Assembly: GCA_037903475.1 (NCBI GenBank)
Contig: JBAJFG010000179.1
Span: forward strand, 62,001 to 126,000
From: Ancylostoma caninum
Taxonomy: Eukaryota; Nematoda; Chromadorea; Rhabditida; Ancylostomatidae
Direction of reading: 5' to 3'
Length of the DNA stretch: 64,000 bases
Part shown: positions 1-11,649 of the stretch, in pieces
Position numbering within the stretch: position 1 is the first letter of the stretch
How the letters are laid out: each line of letters starts with the position of its first letter
Program-made: the position numbers and the translations under genes
The notes under the pieces: model-generated
What the model was told of the DNA's origin: nothing
Seen by the model: the letters and a program-made list of their open reading frames with translations, nothing else
The model's database searches: none

Positions 1-509
1 CCAACGTGGGACCTTGACCCCCCTCCCTCATTATAGCTATGCAAGTTGAAACGATGAATTTCAACCAAAATTAATTTTTTTTCCACAAAAATTTATCTTC
101 TGCAAAAATCCCGGGGATAATCGCAGCAATTCGTCTGAGTGATTCTTCAAATAGCATAATATTCGTACATAAATTATCATGCGACGGATATGCAATGAAA
201 TCATCGTGGATCAGTGGATTTTCCTGGATGAAGCGCTACATCACTCGCTTAATCTCAAAATAGACCGCGTGCGGAGCGAGTGATCCTCGGTGAAAGCATC
301 TTACGTCTCGCATCATTTCCTGTGCAGTTAGTAAACAGTTCTCAAAAAGCGTGTAATTGCATGTGCATCATGGGAATCATGGACGACGAGTTGACGGACG
401 CACGGACGCACAGCGTATGTGCGCCACTGAAAAAGAAACCTTGGAATCAGTCTGAAAATTTATTGTAGAATGAAATTGAAGTTCTTGACAGAAATAAATT
501 TATCTCTAC
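1..509. other. Gene-free flank, nothing recognised
   Basis: AT-rich DNA with only a short chance reading frame. I see no exon-like splice structure and no repeat. The last eight bases (ATCTCTAC, 502-509) are the left target-site duplication of the next element. Confidence 0.5.
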
Positions 510-777
510 CAATGGCGGACGCAGAAAGTGAGCGGGAAGGGGGGGGCGTGGGAAAAGAAGTGGGGTCTCCGCTGTTTTGGGTATCCAGAAGGAAAATAAA
601 ATTAATAAAAACATTAATTATAATAACAAACAATTAATAAAAATTATACTAAAAATAATATGAAAAATAAACAAGTATAAATAAACTAATACAAGATTTT
701 TATATGTATTGTAAAGTAATTTCAAAAATTTGCCGATTCATTCTCGGACCCCCCCCCCAACCCTGCGTCCGCCACTG
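510..777. mobile_element. hAT-type MITE with 8-bp target duplication
   Basis: A 268-bp non-autonomous element. The left end reads CAATGGCGGACGCAG and the right end is its inverted match (CTGCGTCCGCCACTG), 14 of 15 bases. It is flanked by a perfect 8-bp direct repeat ATCTCTAC (502-509 and 778-785), the hallmark of hAT transposition. The inside holds a G run near the left end, a C run near the right end and an AT-rich middle. It has no coding capacity. Related copies lie at about 3,000-3,276 (reverse orientation) and 53,640-53,739 (truncated). Confidence 0.85.
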
Positions 778-2999
778 ATCTCTACATATATACAATGAAA
801 ACTCTCAAAATTTGTTCTAAAATTCTTTATAATATGCTGAACAGCGATGACTCTATGTATGTGTTTGAATTATTCTTCCTCTTTTTTTCGCATCATCGTC
901 CTTCCGGAAAAAGAGAGGTTCATTACCACTGTACGACGAGAGCTCCTAAGTAAAATCCAGAACTTGAAGAGCGGGCGAAAAATGAGCATACATGACGCAT
1001 GCAAGGCAGAGGCTCTAATTTTCTGCGTAAAAAAATTCACGGCAAACTTCCTCTTATCTTTTTTTTTACTACCATGAGCCTTTCCGATGACTAATCGATC
1101 AATAATCGATCGTATTATAGATAGCTGCCCATTTATAGGTCATCCCTTCATCTACTGGTATACTAGTTTCGTGTACTTCCAGCACCTACACACTATCGCT
1201 CAGATTAATGACACTGTTTTCTATGTTTCTGCAATTGTGAACGGATTTTCCTCCCTTCGTAGCACCACCGAAGGAGTGGGTCCTCTTTGGAGCGTTGATT
1301 CGCAATGGAGCGCGGGTTGTGGCTGTACAATCTTATTATCAGCTAGTATGATGTTTTGATTAGTATGGAGATTCTGGGCACTTTTCGCATGTTGTAGGCC
1401 TGTACTTCCATCCTTTTTTCATTTTTCTTTTCGTCTTGCTCCTTTTCCTATCAGCGTCTACTTGTAGTCGAGGTTTTCATGGTTTTTTTTCCTCGCATGT
1501 TCTGTCTTCAATCACTTTTCTCCTTTTTATTTCCATCTCACTATGTCCAATGCTCTACATGGTCTTACTATGCAGACTAATAAGCACAATACCAACAAAG
1601 ATCATCTCTGGCAAAAACGCCGATGCCAGCGCGATTCGCATTGCACTCGCATGCGAATCGCAGCTAATCGTCGCCGGTCGTCTATCGCCTCTGGCACCCG
1701 TCGGCCGCGCCACGCCCTCCATGTGGGTTTATATCTATGGACGGCGGCTGCAACATTCGCGCCTAAATCCCGGCTGCTGCTGACTCCAAACAAACTTTTG
1801 GAGCTGACTTGTCGATAGGGCCAAGTGGACAGTTTTCCGTTTAGCTCCTGTTTAGCTTTTTTTCTGCATTGAACCGTTTGCTAGACGCCAGGACAGGAAT
1901 TTTTTGGGATTTTCAACATACTTGCGAGGGAATCAGGCTAAATCCAAACATCGTGCTTATCCCTTGTTGTTGGCGAAACGTACCAAGTTTGTTAAATCCT
2001 GGATTTTCTCGCTGTCCAGAATTCATGACAATAAGCGTTTTTGCAAATTTTTTGCCCTAGCCTTACACAAGCTTCCACGAAAACTAAGAAACATCCTCTG
2101 CAGCATTAATCCCTGCAATATTGAATTTTTTTTTCCAATAGATCCCAGGAAAGTAAAAGCTCTCGGCTTTCCAGGCTCCGCCCATTTTTGAGATCCACCG
2201 GAATTTCAAAGGAAATGGTCAGCTCCTGCTTGATTTACGGCTTTTCTCCGAGTTTTCTATCACATTCTACCTTCATTGTCTGGAAAAATTCCATATAATT
2301 TGCTCTTCGACTGAAATATTGTCATTTTCAATTTTTAGTTATTTCCCCTACTCAGCCATTCGTGTGGTCCTTTATTACAGCATTAGTTTTCCACCGAGTA
2401 ATCTGCCTAATTAATCAACCCACAATTACGTATAAGTTACGAATTAGCTCATAATTTAGCCCATAATTTTAATAATTTTAATACCTAATCACAAAAAAAT
2501 CAGTCGATGTGACAAACTTTACGGTAAATCCCTCACATTGTGCAGCTGTGCACCAGAGCGCGTAAATCAGTGTGCATGTGCAGTCCGGAAATTTTTTCAC
2601 GTTTCCAAATTTAAAGCTTGCACTGGAACGTTACCGTGTCCTATCAGTTTTTCTGCGGACATCCGGACACGTTTTTCCGCCAAGTTTTTCCGCGGAAGTT
2701 AATATTTTTCCAGCTAACCTGTCAGGGGGTGCAATCCCTGAGTGAAAAGCTTCTGTCAGGTGTGAAGCCGTGCTTGAATGTGAAAAGGCAAGTAGGAACT
2801 TCCACCTGGGAAAATGGAGAAAAATGATCAGGAAAAATGGGAGAGTTTGTTCAATTCCGGGAAATTCCTCCACACAGCTGCAAGTCTTGCGGGATTGCGC
2901 TGAGAAATTACTAATATAGTGCTCGTTTTCACTTTATGTTTACCATAGAGTGCCGTCATAAGTTCCGGAATCAGGCTTTTAATGAAACTGGCAGTTCAA
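778..2999. other. Gene-free DNA, nothing recognised
   Basis: Mostly AT-rich sequence with a slightly GC-richer patch near 1,620-1,760. Several overlapping short frames occur but none has family motifs or credible splice borders. One copy of the GCTCCGCCCA motif is at 2,175-2,184. Confidence 0.4.
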
Positions 3000-3276
3000 C
3001 CTGGCTTAGTGATTTTGATGTCGTTCTTATAGGGGGATTTCTACAAAAATTTTATTTTGTCACAATATTTTTTCGAGGATATCATATTAGTTTATTTTTA
3101 TTTGTTTATTTTTACTATTATTTTTGATATAATTTTTATTAGTCATTTGTTATTATACTTAATACTTTTATTAATTTTATTTTCCGTCTAGGTCCCCAAA
3201 ACGACGGAGACCCCACTTTTTTTCGCATGCCTCCCCCCCCCCTCTCTCTCCCGTCCACTTTCTGCGACCGTAACTG
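3000..3276. mobile_element. Degenerate reverse copy of the 510-777 hAT MITE
   Basis: From about 3,120 to 3,276 the sequence follows the reverse complement of the 510-777 element: AT-rich core, then a stretch with GGAGACCCCAC, a C run, CCACTTTCTGCG and a decayed terminus ending in AACTG. The left boundary is eroded and approximate. No target duplication is readable, so this is an old copy. Confidence 0.65.
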
Positions 3277-6166
3277 TCACTTACAAATTTTTTTGGGAAG
3301 TGCGCCTCTTGTGCTTACGCCGGTATTTCTCAGGGAAGTATGGGAACCAAACTGTAACAAAAATAATTAATTTGAGGCATATGCTCCCAGAAAAACAGGA
3401 CAACATCCTGAACTCAGCAAGTATTGAAAAAATCTGAGGTTGATTCTAAAAATCTTTTGCGGATATTTTACATTTCGCTTTCTTAAAATTCTCACCATCA
3501 TTTAGGAAGTAAATGTGGGACTCTGTATAGGTTTCCAACGTGCTCTGTTTAAATATGCGTTAATCCCACATTCTGCACAGCTATTCATTAATTCCAGGTG
3601 TTTTTGGAATTCTCTGGAATATGTACACAGAATCCATTGGCGTCATTGAATCGGAAATTTTTCGATTCTCTGGAATAATTTCCTGATGTCGTACCGAAAA
3701 ATCCAGCGTATGTAGTCCCTGAAATTCCGGGATTCCTCTGTTCCATTAACAATTCAGGAGATCGTGATTAATTACTCGGGGTTCTGGGAATTTCCACCAT
3801 TTAATTAATCCTCGAAGATAAAAGGCCAGGCTAGGTGCCCTTGTGAAGAACTGTCCCGGCTAGTATTTGTAGAAATTTCTTTACCCGTTCATCCAGAAAA
3901 TCCTGTAAGGGACCAACTCTCCAATCCAGAATATGGCTGTTCACAAGTTAAGTAGCTAGTGCAATCCAAGCTCCGCCCATTTGTGACAAATATCCATGTC
4001 AGTAGGTGACACAGACGCTTTGTATCCGAGGAGCTTAAGATGTTTTTGCCTTCTGTCCGCTCATTTTTGCGCCTTATATACACTTTTCCATGAGCAGCAC
4101 ATTTTTCCCCCTACCGTATCCCAACAGTACTCGTAACGCACTTATCAGACTCATGATTCAATTGAAAAACTTAAGTATGCACGAGCGTGCGGGCGAATTA
4201 CCCGCGGCCCGCCCGCTGGGAACAGTTGTCCTTTCACCTGTCATACGCATACGTAATTTCACATTGTTGACAGCACTGTACTTGCTAGCGTCGGCAGTGG
4301 CTGCCACGGCATAGAATCCGTAAAAGCCCGCGGCTGGCGCGGGTGGTTGCAAATCGCACCCCCCCCCCCCGAGAGGCGTGGCCTGACCCCGTCGCGATAG
4401 TTTACGGTACGGCTGCCACGAGTTCTGCATCGCCATATGGCCAACAAACTTGCATTGTTCCACCGCGACAGCCGACAATTCGCCGCCGTCGCCTTTTCGG
4501 GGAAACTCCCCCAAAAACCGAGTGACAGACGCGGGGTTTTTGAAAACTGGCTGCGGGCCAAAATCTTTGGCCAGCGACAAATTAGCCAGAAATAGGTTTT
4601 ACCTGTACTGAGGTTGTCCCTCGAGAATTCTTCTCTGATCTATGAGGTCTTCTGCCGATTGGACAGGTTTTAGATGCACTAGGCACTTAGACCGTGATGT
4701 GACTTATGATCAACAACCTTTGGACGCAGTAGGAATGATGAGGGGATTTTCTGTTAATTTTGAAAAAATCCTATAATTCTACGTCTTTGGTGCAGCTACG
4801 GAACTACTGCTCTACTCGGCGCGTAATTGTGAGATCCGGGCCCAATTTTTCTATTGGACAAGGGCCAAATCTGCTGCGAATTGGCAGTATTTTCCCTCCC
4901 ACGTTCAGGCCTTGGTGCCCGGACCGTGTGACTCTTGGATAGTATCTGTACTGTAGAGAAAATCTTTTGGTCCCCATTGACCCCAGCAGGGGCTCCCTGG
5001 ACCACCGGGGCTTAACCTGGGGTGAACCTGAGGTTAACCGGATTTGTTGCAAGAAACTAATTTTTCTTCCGCGGAATTGGTATGTCAAAGCGTTAGACTT
5101 CACTGTTCGAGGCCCGTTCGTACGTGTCGCTCCCACATGCATCGTGGGTGGCACTCTGCTTGTCTGCGCATCCACACATTTAATGATGTCTCCATTCTCA
5201 TCCTTCCGCAATACTCCTTCTACCTGTTCTAACCCGTCCAAACAGGTGGCGAAGCGGTTGTTCGATGTCATTTTTAAATATTCTTCAATTTTTCCTACGA
5301 TATCAATATTTTTCTGCCTCTCCTCTATATCTACTATGTATTGCTACTTTCTAGAAAGAAAAATCTGAAAATTCGAGCTTATTATGCTGATTCCTTCAAC
5401 GAATGACGAACGCAAGAGGGGCAACTGGTCCTGGCAGGCCTACCGCAGGAGCGTAGTCAGTTTCACAAGCGACAAAACATGAGCATCTCTTCATTAATTT
5501 GCAATTCCCAAGCTGCACAGCAAGCATCCATCTGCTTCTCTCGACCACACTTTCAATAAAATGTTCCTTATTTTCCTAATTTCTGTACTATTTCCGTTAC
5601 TGGGGTAACCTTTCCCAGACCCATTTTTACACTTGCAGAGCTAGAAGAGGTCTTTTTCGCGTTAGAAGACAAGAAGTGGCTCATGGACTATCTGAAAGAC
5701 ATCCGAAGTTCTTCCTCCTAAGCCCCTTCCCCGTGCGAACAGCAGTTCTTCCGGGAGCACATTCCAGATCTCAGTTTTCTGAATCCGCCCTCATTCCCCA
5801 GACTCAGTGAGAATAGCTTCTTTATTTGAAAACCTTGCGATTTCCATTATCTTCCGCTCCGGCGCCTCTTCAGATGACCGCGAAGGGCATTCGCTGGACA
5901 TTGACGCATCATTTGATCGTATACTAGGTCGTCTCAAGGTCGTCAGCAACTTGTTCTCACTACCCTGAATCAGGTGTCAAAACCCCATTTGATTCAGTAG
6001 GAGTCAAGCATTTTTTTTCTTCAAAGAACTGATCAATTTTTTCACGGATCTGTTTTAGTTCGATCTATTCTTGCTATGAAATGAGTCTTTTCCGCTTTAA
6101 CAGCGGTGGCACCAGAACTAGCATTAGCTGTTTCTTGAAAGAGACTTTATTCACCCTGATAAACGA
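3277..6166. other. Gene-free DNA with a GC-rich patch
   Basis: No gene recognised. It holds a GCTCCGCCCA motif at 3,970-3,979, a GC-rich patch at about 4,150-4,560 with a 12-C run (4,359-4,370), and a stretch near 5,150-5,190 (TTGTCTGCGCATCCACACAT) that recurs in similar form near 34,040-34,060, suggesting an uncharacterised dispersed repeat. Confidence 0.4.
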
Positions 6167-7405
6167 TTAGGTTATGTACAAATAATTTGCGTTTTTTAAC
6201 GCGCAACTTCTAGCGTTTATAACCCTGTTCAAGCAAAACATTGCTAATTAACGTAAGCTTCGTCAAAATCGCCATATTTCTGAAGGTTTCGTTTCAGACA
6301 TCTATAAATACTGTTCTGGTAGAATTCCGAACATTTGAACTCAATTAATTCATTTGATGCAATTTCAGCGTCGGTCTGATTCTTGAAAAAATGCGAAGGT
6401 CTTGAAAAAATGCGAATCCGATGGCGAGAGGTCTTGCGAGTATGTCGGATAAGGCAGTGTTCCATAGCAAAATTCGTTCAATTTCTGGAGCATTTTTCGT
6501 GAAACGTGATGTCTGGCATTAAACCTTTTCTGTTAGCCACTGCTGGCCTTGATTGCTCCTGTTTTTCCCTGCATTTTGTCATTTGATGACAATAGTTATC
6601 CACGTTGATAATTTCACCTGGATTCAGAAACGTATAATTGTTCCGGAATTCCACCAAACAGTTCCTTTCGTGCAGCCTCTGTTTCGGAAAAAGTTTCGGG
6701 GTCCATCTTTGTTCGACCACTGTAAGGAATGTCTGCAGTTATTGTACAAGACCCACTTCTCATCGTAGGCCACGACCCGTTTGAGGAAAAGTTCGTTCTG
6801 CGCAAAAGCAGCTGCGATGAGATCTGATAGCGCTTGAGCCTCTGTTCAGCGTTCAATTTATGGGGCAGCCAATGATCCATCTCCTTCATCTCTACAAACT
6901 TTTCCAAATGCTTTGTGACGGTTGAACATGACATCATGACATTTGAATTCCTTTTGCTAAATAAGAACGGTTTTCTCGGAACCAACTTCACCGGTGGCTT
7001 CAGGCAGATGTCATCAACTTCACGGATCTGACCTCCACCTGGTTCAACTTTGAGCCTCATGTTCCCTGATGGAGATATTTGGGACCAGAGTTGAGTAATG
7101 CGAATTGAAATGACATGTAGTCCCAATGCTTTCACAATTTTTTCATATGCCTCCAATCCCTTCTGTCTAAGTTTGAACTCATGAAGCAGAATGATAAGAA
7201 TATGTCCTGGGAGAGCATCTCAGACATTCGGCCAGCAATTTACCAAGAATGGGGCTTGAAATGAATGAAAATCAAAAAAAATGGACGTCCATTAGATAAG
7301 CTTCAAAAGTATATGCAACAATGCATACATTGGATTAACATTACACAAAAAACACCAAAATAGAATTGATATCCGAAAAACGCAATTTACTTGTACACAA
7401 CCCAA
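6167..7405 (-). mobile_element. Degenerate Hsmar1/bandit-like mariner transposon
   Basis: A 1,239-bp mariner. Terminal inverted repeats are readable at both ends: TTAGGTTATGTACAAATAAT on the left and the diverged inverse ending TTGTACACAACCCAA on the right, both close to the Hsmar1 consensus type. Minus-strand translation in pieces gives clear mariner transposase: HWLPHKLNAEQRLKRYQISS, the first catalytic block YDEKWVLYNN near 6,746-6,772, FLNPGEIINVDNYCHQM, and a C-terminal block from HFFKN to FDEAYVN. The pieces lie in different frames with stops, so the gene is dead. The family includes the hookworm element bandit. It is older than the 43.8-kb copy, judged by TIR divergence. Confidence 0.88.
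6244..7156 (-). pseudogene. Broken mariner transposase (SETMAR/Hsmar1-like)
   Basis: Three overlapping minus-strand fragments (6,614-7,156; 6,478-6,720; 6,244-6,465) together cover the central and C-terminal parts of a DD34D mariner transposase. The linker block HWLPHKLNAEQR, the first acidic block DEKWVLY and the NPGE block are readable. The second block, usually HDNARPH, is decayed. At least two frameshifts separate the fragments, so no functional transposase is made. Confidence 0.8.
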
Positions 7406-10400
7406 TAGTTTGTACCCAATGTTGTCATGAGATAGTAACCATGTTATTATTTGTATTTGGTGAAGCCGTGTGCGTCATCTGTTCGGCTAATAGCGCCATA
7501 TTGCATCATCTGTCACTTAGCAAATCTTCTCTTCACCAAAGAAGAATGGAATGTACTCAAGGAATAATCGTGGAACGGTGAAAACTGCGCCCATCGCCGC
7601 CTCGTGACCCTCGCCTCAACCTGCTTCTGGCCGGTTTTTCTGGCGAAAGTTTACGTTTGACTCATGGCCTCACTCCTGGCCGTGATGAACTTAAAGGGCT
7701 TTAAGGGCAAAATCGCGTGTGTGGAGGCAACATTTTTGTCGTGCGACGAACGTGTTTTCCTGTCTGGAATGGCATTGCGGATTATTGCATTAAAGACTCT
7801 ACAACCCACCCCTAACCCTGTCAGAGTCAGGTTTCTCTATCGCTTTATCTTCGCTCCACTTAGGGTCTGGAGTACCTTTCTTAATGCTTTCTTAAAATTG
7901 TTTTGAAACTATTTTCTCGCATTACACAAGGCCTCGGATTTTCTGGAGGGGAGGGGGGTCTTGGGCTTGTGTGGACTCAGGTATAATGGAAAAAATGGTG
8001 AGAACATTCTTGTGCTCCGAACGGTAAAATGGTGGTGATTTTTGATTCATGTTCAGGTGAGCTCAGGTGATTTACGTACGGACAAGCAGTCGTAAGACCT
8101 CTTTGCACGAGAAATCCCTGGGAACGGTGAGTTGTGTGTAGTTCGTCAATTTTCAAGGCATTTGTCTGCAATTTCATGTAATTCTCTCAGGGCCCCGTGT
8201 ACTCGAAAAAGGTTCTGCTTGAACATCGTGAAGAAAAACTTGCTCAAATGCCTCGCAGGGGTTTATTTTCGCCTAGTCATTTCCTGTAAGAATCGCTCGT
8301 TCTTCACCAGTCCCCTGCAGTATATGATGAATCTGTGCCCTGTTCTCCGCCCTCAGTTTTAGCTTTTTGAGTATTTATTCTCGCCCATTCACGTACTTAT
8401 TCATGGGCTTCCTATTCAATTATACATGCTTGACTTAAGAAGATTCAAGCAGGCAAAGAGAATCCAGATGAACGGCAGAAATACAGCAGAAATAGTGAAA
8501 CAGTCATCCTTCTGAAGTTAATAGAAGCGTCCTCCACAGAATAATCATCTTGGTCATTGCTCTTTTGATTTCTTTAGTGATTTACTCAAGAAGATGCTTT
8601 AATGGGTAATGCGTTGAAATGCTTCCGGATGCACTGCTTCTCTTCTTTTTTTAGTCGAAGAAAAGAGTAATTTGTTTATTGCACTTGATTGCATCAGCTG
8701 CTTTAAGCACTGGAGTGGTGTATCAAAATTGAATTGTTTCCCTGGGAAAACAAATCTGATTCACAGCTATTTAAACGTTTCAACTGACTTATCTATTGTT
8801 CTCAAACAAAAACTAAAATGACCAGTGAGTTCTCTCAAAACGTCATGATTCTAAATAGAAGTAGTTGGGTATACTCTGTTTACATTTGGTATTAATTGTG
8901 TAAATGATAGATCAAAGAAGGTCCCCTTTCCCTCCCCTCCCCCCCTACTCCCCAAACGAGATATCCAGTGGTATACGTGGAGCCAAGACCAAATGCTTTG
9001 ATGTTTACCAGTCTTTTACTGTCGACAGTAAATATAGGTTTATTCGATTTTTATTCGAGAGAGAATGAAAATGAATATTCAGCGAGAAAATTTGAAGTTA
9101 ATAACGTTTTATCTACTTTGTATCCCTTTAACATTTCATATTAAATTCACACAGAATTCCGACTCCCAACAAAAACGTAAGAACTTTTTCAATCACTGCA
9201 ATTTGAAAACAAACTATTTTCGCAACATTCTAAACAACATAAAATTAAACAAGGTTTTCAACAGTAGAGAAGTTAAAAATCTAATAACTGCTAACGCGTC
9301 AAATGTTAAATATGTACATCCCTTTCCTTGTGTTCTGCACGTATGACCTCCCAATATCTACAAAAATCTTTAATTATATTTCCATACTCATATTAATATA
9401 TATGAAACAATAAAAACTTCAATATTTTGAAAATAGTAATACCAAAACTTTCTCTTCTTTCAATAATCTTTGGATCTGTTGGAGCCTGAGGGGAATTTCA
9501 CCAATTTCATTCTTGGGGACTATTCCTTGCAGATCCGCTGCTCAGTCCAATTAATCTCACAGAACTTCGCCCAGCGAAACCGATTCTATAAACCTGCACG
9601 CTTTCAGTTTCTTTTCTTTTGCTATGATGATGTCCATTAGGTGATCTGATTGTGTTAATTCCCTCTATCTACTCTTCTAGAAAACCTTATCGCTTTTCGT
9701 TTACTCAGAAATATCATTTCTTCCCTCATGACTATCCATTCTGCTCGAGGATCTTTCCTGCTATCATACTCCTCCGCTCATTGGTCATTCCTGTTTTCTT
9801 CATATATTGTTTTTGCCGTGAGAAGCGCATCTAATTTCCATTCCATTGTTTGTATTCAGTGACTTTGCCACTGAACTTGGTGAAGCGTTAAGCTGGGATA
9901 AGACTCCTAACACCACTTATTTGAGGTTTTGTTCCTGGAGATCTCCTGTTCCTAAAGCGCATGGAATTTAAAAAAAAATTCTGCGCTGAGTGATTTTATC
10001 TCGAGAATTATGATAATATGGGGAATTTACTGCAGCGATGATGATGATGAGAAATAAGGCATTTCATTACTAAATCTTTGCAAAATCTTTAATAAATAAA
10101 TAGTAGGAAGAGGTTATAAACACTCAAGAATTCATAGATTCAGGAAAGTGTGGGCCGAAATTATGCTTTTTTCTTTGGTTTATTACCTCTTAAGGACGTT
10201 GTCTCCACCTGGATTGTCTACCTGGATTGTGTGTAAAGAACGGTCATCATAATCGTGTTTTGACTTTCTTGTCCACTTGAGCTGGTTCCTGTAACAAATA
10301 CTTCAGCGTATTATGCCGTCTTGTAACTATTACGCCGACAACTATTATAGCGGGCAATGTAGACGCTATTCTTCCTGCGCGCTCCCTGAACTGATTCTGG

Positions 10401-11052
10401 TCTGGAAATGTTCCTTTGGAAATAATTATTCTAGAAACATCAATCTAGCTCTGGGTGTATGTTGATTCCTGGTTCTTGTACCTGCTGGTGCTGTGAAGAA
10501 GCAGGAGGAAGAGTATAGGATCAATGAAGGAGCTGTTGCACCTCCAAATAGAATAATATGAATCACTGCACTGTACTCCTTCACAATAGTTAACAATAAC
10601 TGTTACAAATATACTCCTAGCGCATGAATTACCTGCGCTAATCTTCTTCTCACGATGTGAAATGAGAAACGTTCCCGAATGTTATCTATGCAACAGTTTT
10701 AAACCATCATCAAATAACTAAATATTTGCTTACCTAACATGCCTAACAGTAGCTAATATCCGAAAATCCACTCTTAGTCTACCATTTCTGAGTGCGTGAG
10801 TAGTGGTATTCACCTCTGCCGATCACCTGTTGTAAACGGTCATGTTCATGTATGGGTCTGTGACATATTATACCTCACCCGTACTAATCTCTCCTAGGTA
10901 CATGTGCTCGCTCATAAATAGTTAATACTTTCTCTTTGCACCGATCATAAAAGTGATTCCCGTACTACCAACCAAATGGCAGCATGCAAGTAACAGATGA
11001 AGATGATTTCACAGATCTCCCATTTCTATGTTAGTCTTCCAGTTTCTATTTT
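7406..11052. other. Gene-free AT-rich DNA
   Basis: No exon recognised. An 18-bp perfect palindrome (TTTACTGTCGACAGTAAA) lies at 9,015-9,032. C-rich low-complexity sequence occurs around 8,925-8,955. Short reading frames look like chance. Confidence 0.4.
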
Positions 11053-11101
11053 TGGCGCACTTGTAAGTGCATAAAGTAAAAGAACAAAAATAAATAAATA
11101 G
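11053..11101 (+). repeat. Retroposon-like 3' tail with (TAAA)n
   Basis: GGCGCACTTGTAAGTGCATAA followed by an A-rich stretch ending in AAATAAATAAATA. The same tail, GCGCACCTTGTAAGTGCAG plus (AAATA)n, recurs at 62,202-62,240. A shared word followed by a short A/T microsatellite at the 3' end is typical of nematode non-LTR or SINE retroposons. The 5' extent is unknown. Confidence 0.4.
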
Positions 11102-11290
11102 GTCTTTGTAAGATGTGTAATGCGTCATCAGTATATCTGGATATGTTATTGCAGTATTTGTATTTACATTTGTAGCGTTTTACTAACACATTCACATTCT
11201 ATACATATATGCTAAAGTGAAATTAGACGACGGGGGTCTACATGAAGCACCTCGAGGTATCCCTTTTATTTGTGTACATGTATTCTACCT

Positions 11291-11649
11291 AGGACCGAAT
11301 AAAAGCCGAGTAATTTTGTTACTCCAACTAACAATTTAGGAGACAATATAAACATCCAAATATTCGAGAACGAGAGAGCCCTAAAGCTCTTCTTCTCTTT
11401 CATACAACAGTGTGTTGGTTTCCAATGTGGTAGCATTGAATTTTCCATTTATTCGAAATAAAAATGTTCTCTTCCGCATAACGCGTATTCAAACAAATGG
11501 AAATGGGGATTGCAACATTAGAGACCAATGTAGTGCTGTATGTGAGGGAGGAAGAGCTATAAGGTTTTCTCATTCTCGAATACTTGGACATTCAAATAGT
11601 TTCCTTTGTTGATCAAAGCAACAAAATTATTAGTTTTTTGCTCGGTCCT
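11291..11649. mobile_element. Full-length hairpin MITE, copy 1 (GGACCGAATAAAA family)
   Basis: About 360 bp that folds on itself almost end to end. The left terminus AGGACCGAATAAAAGCCGAG is matched in inverse by TTTTTTGCTCGGTCCT on the right, and internal blocks such as GAGAGCCCTAAAGCTCTTC and ACCAATGTAGTGCTGTATG also pair. A diverged second copy is at 56,272-56,646. It has no coding capacity. The target duplication is not clear, so the superfamily is unassigned. Confidence 0.75.
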
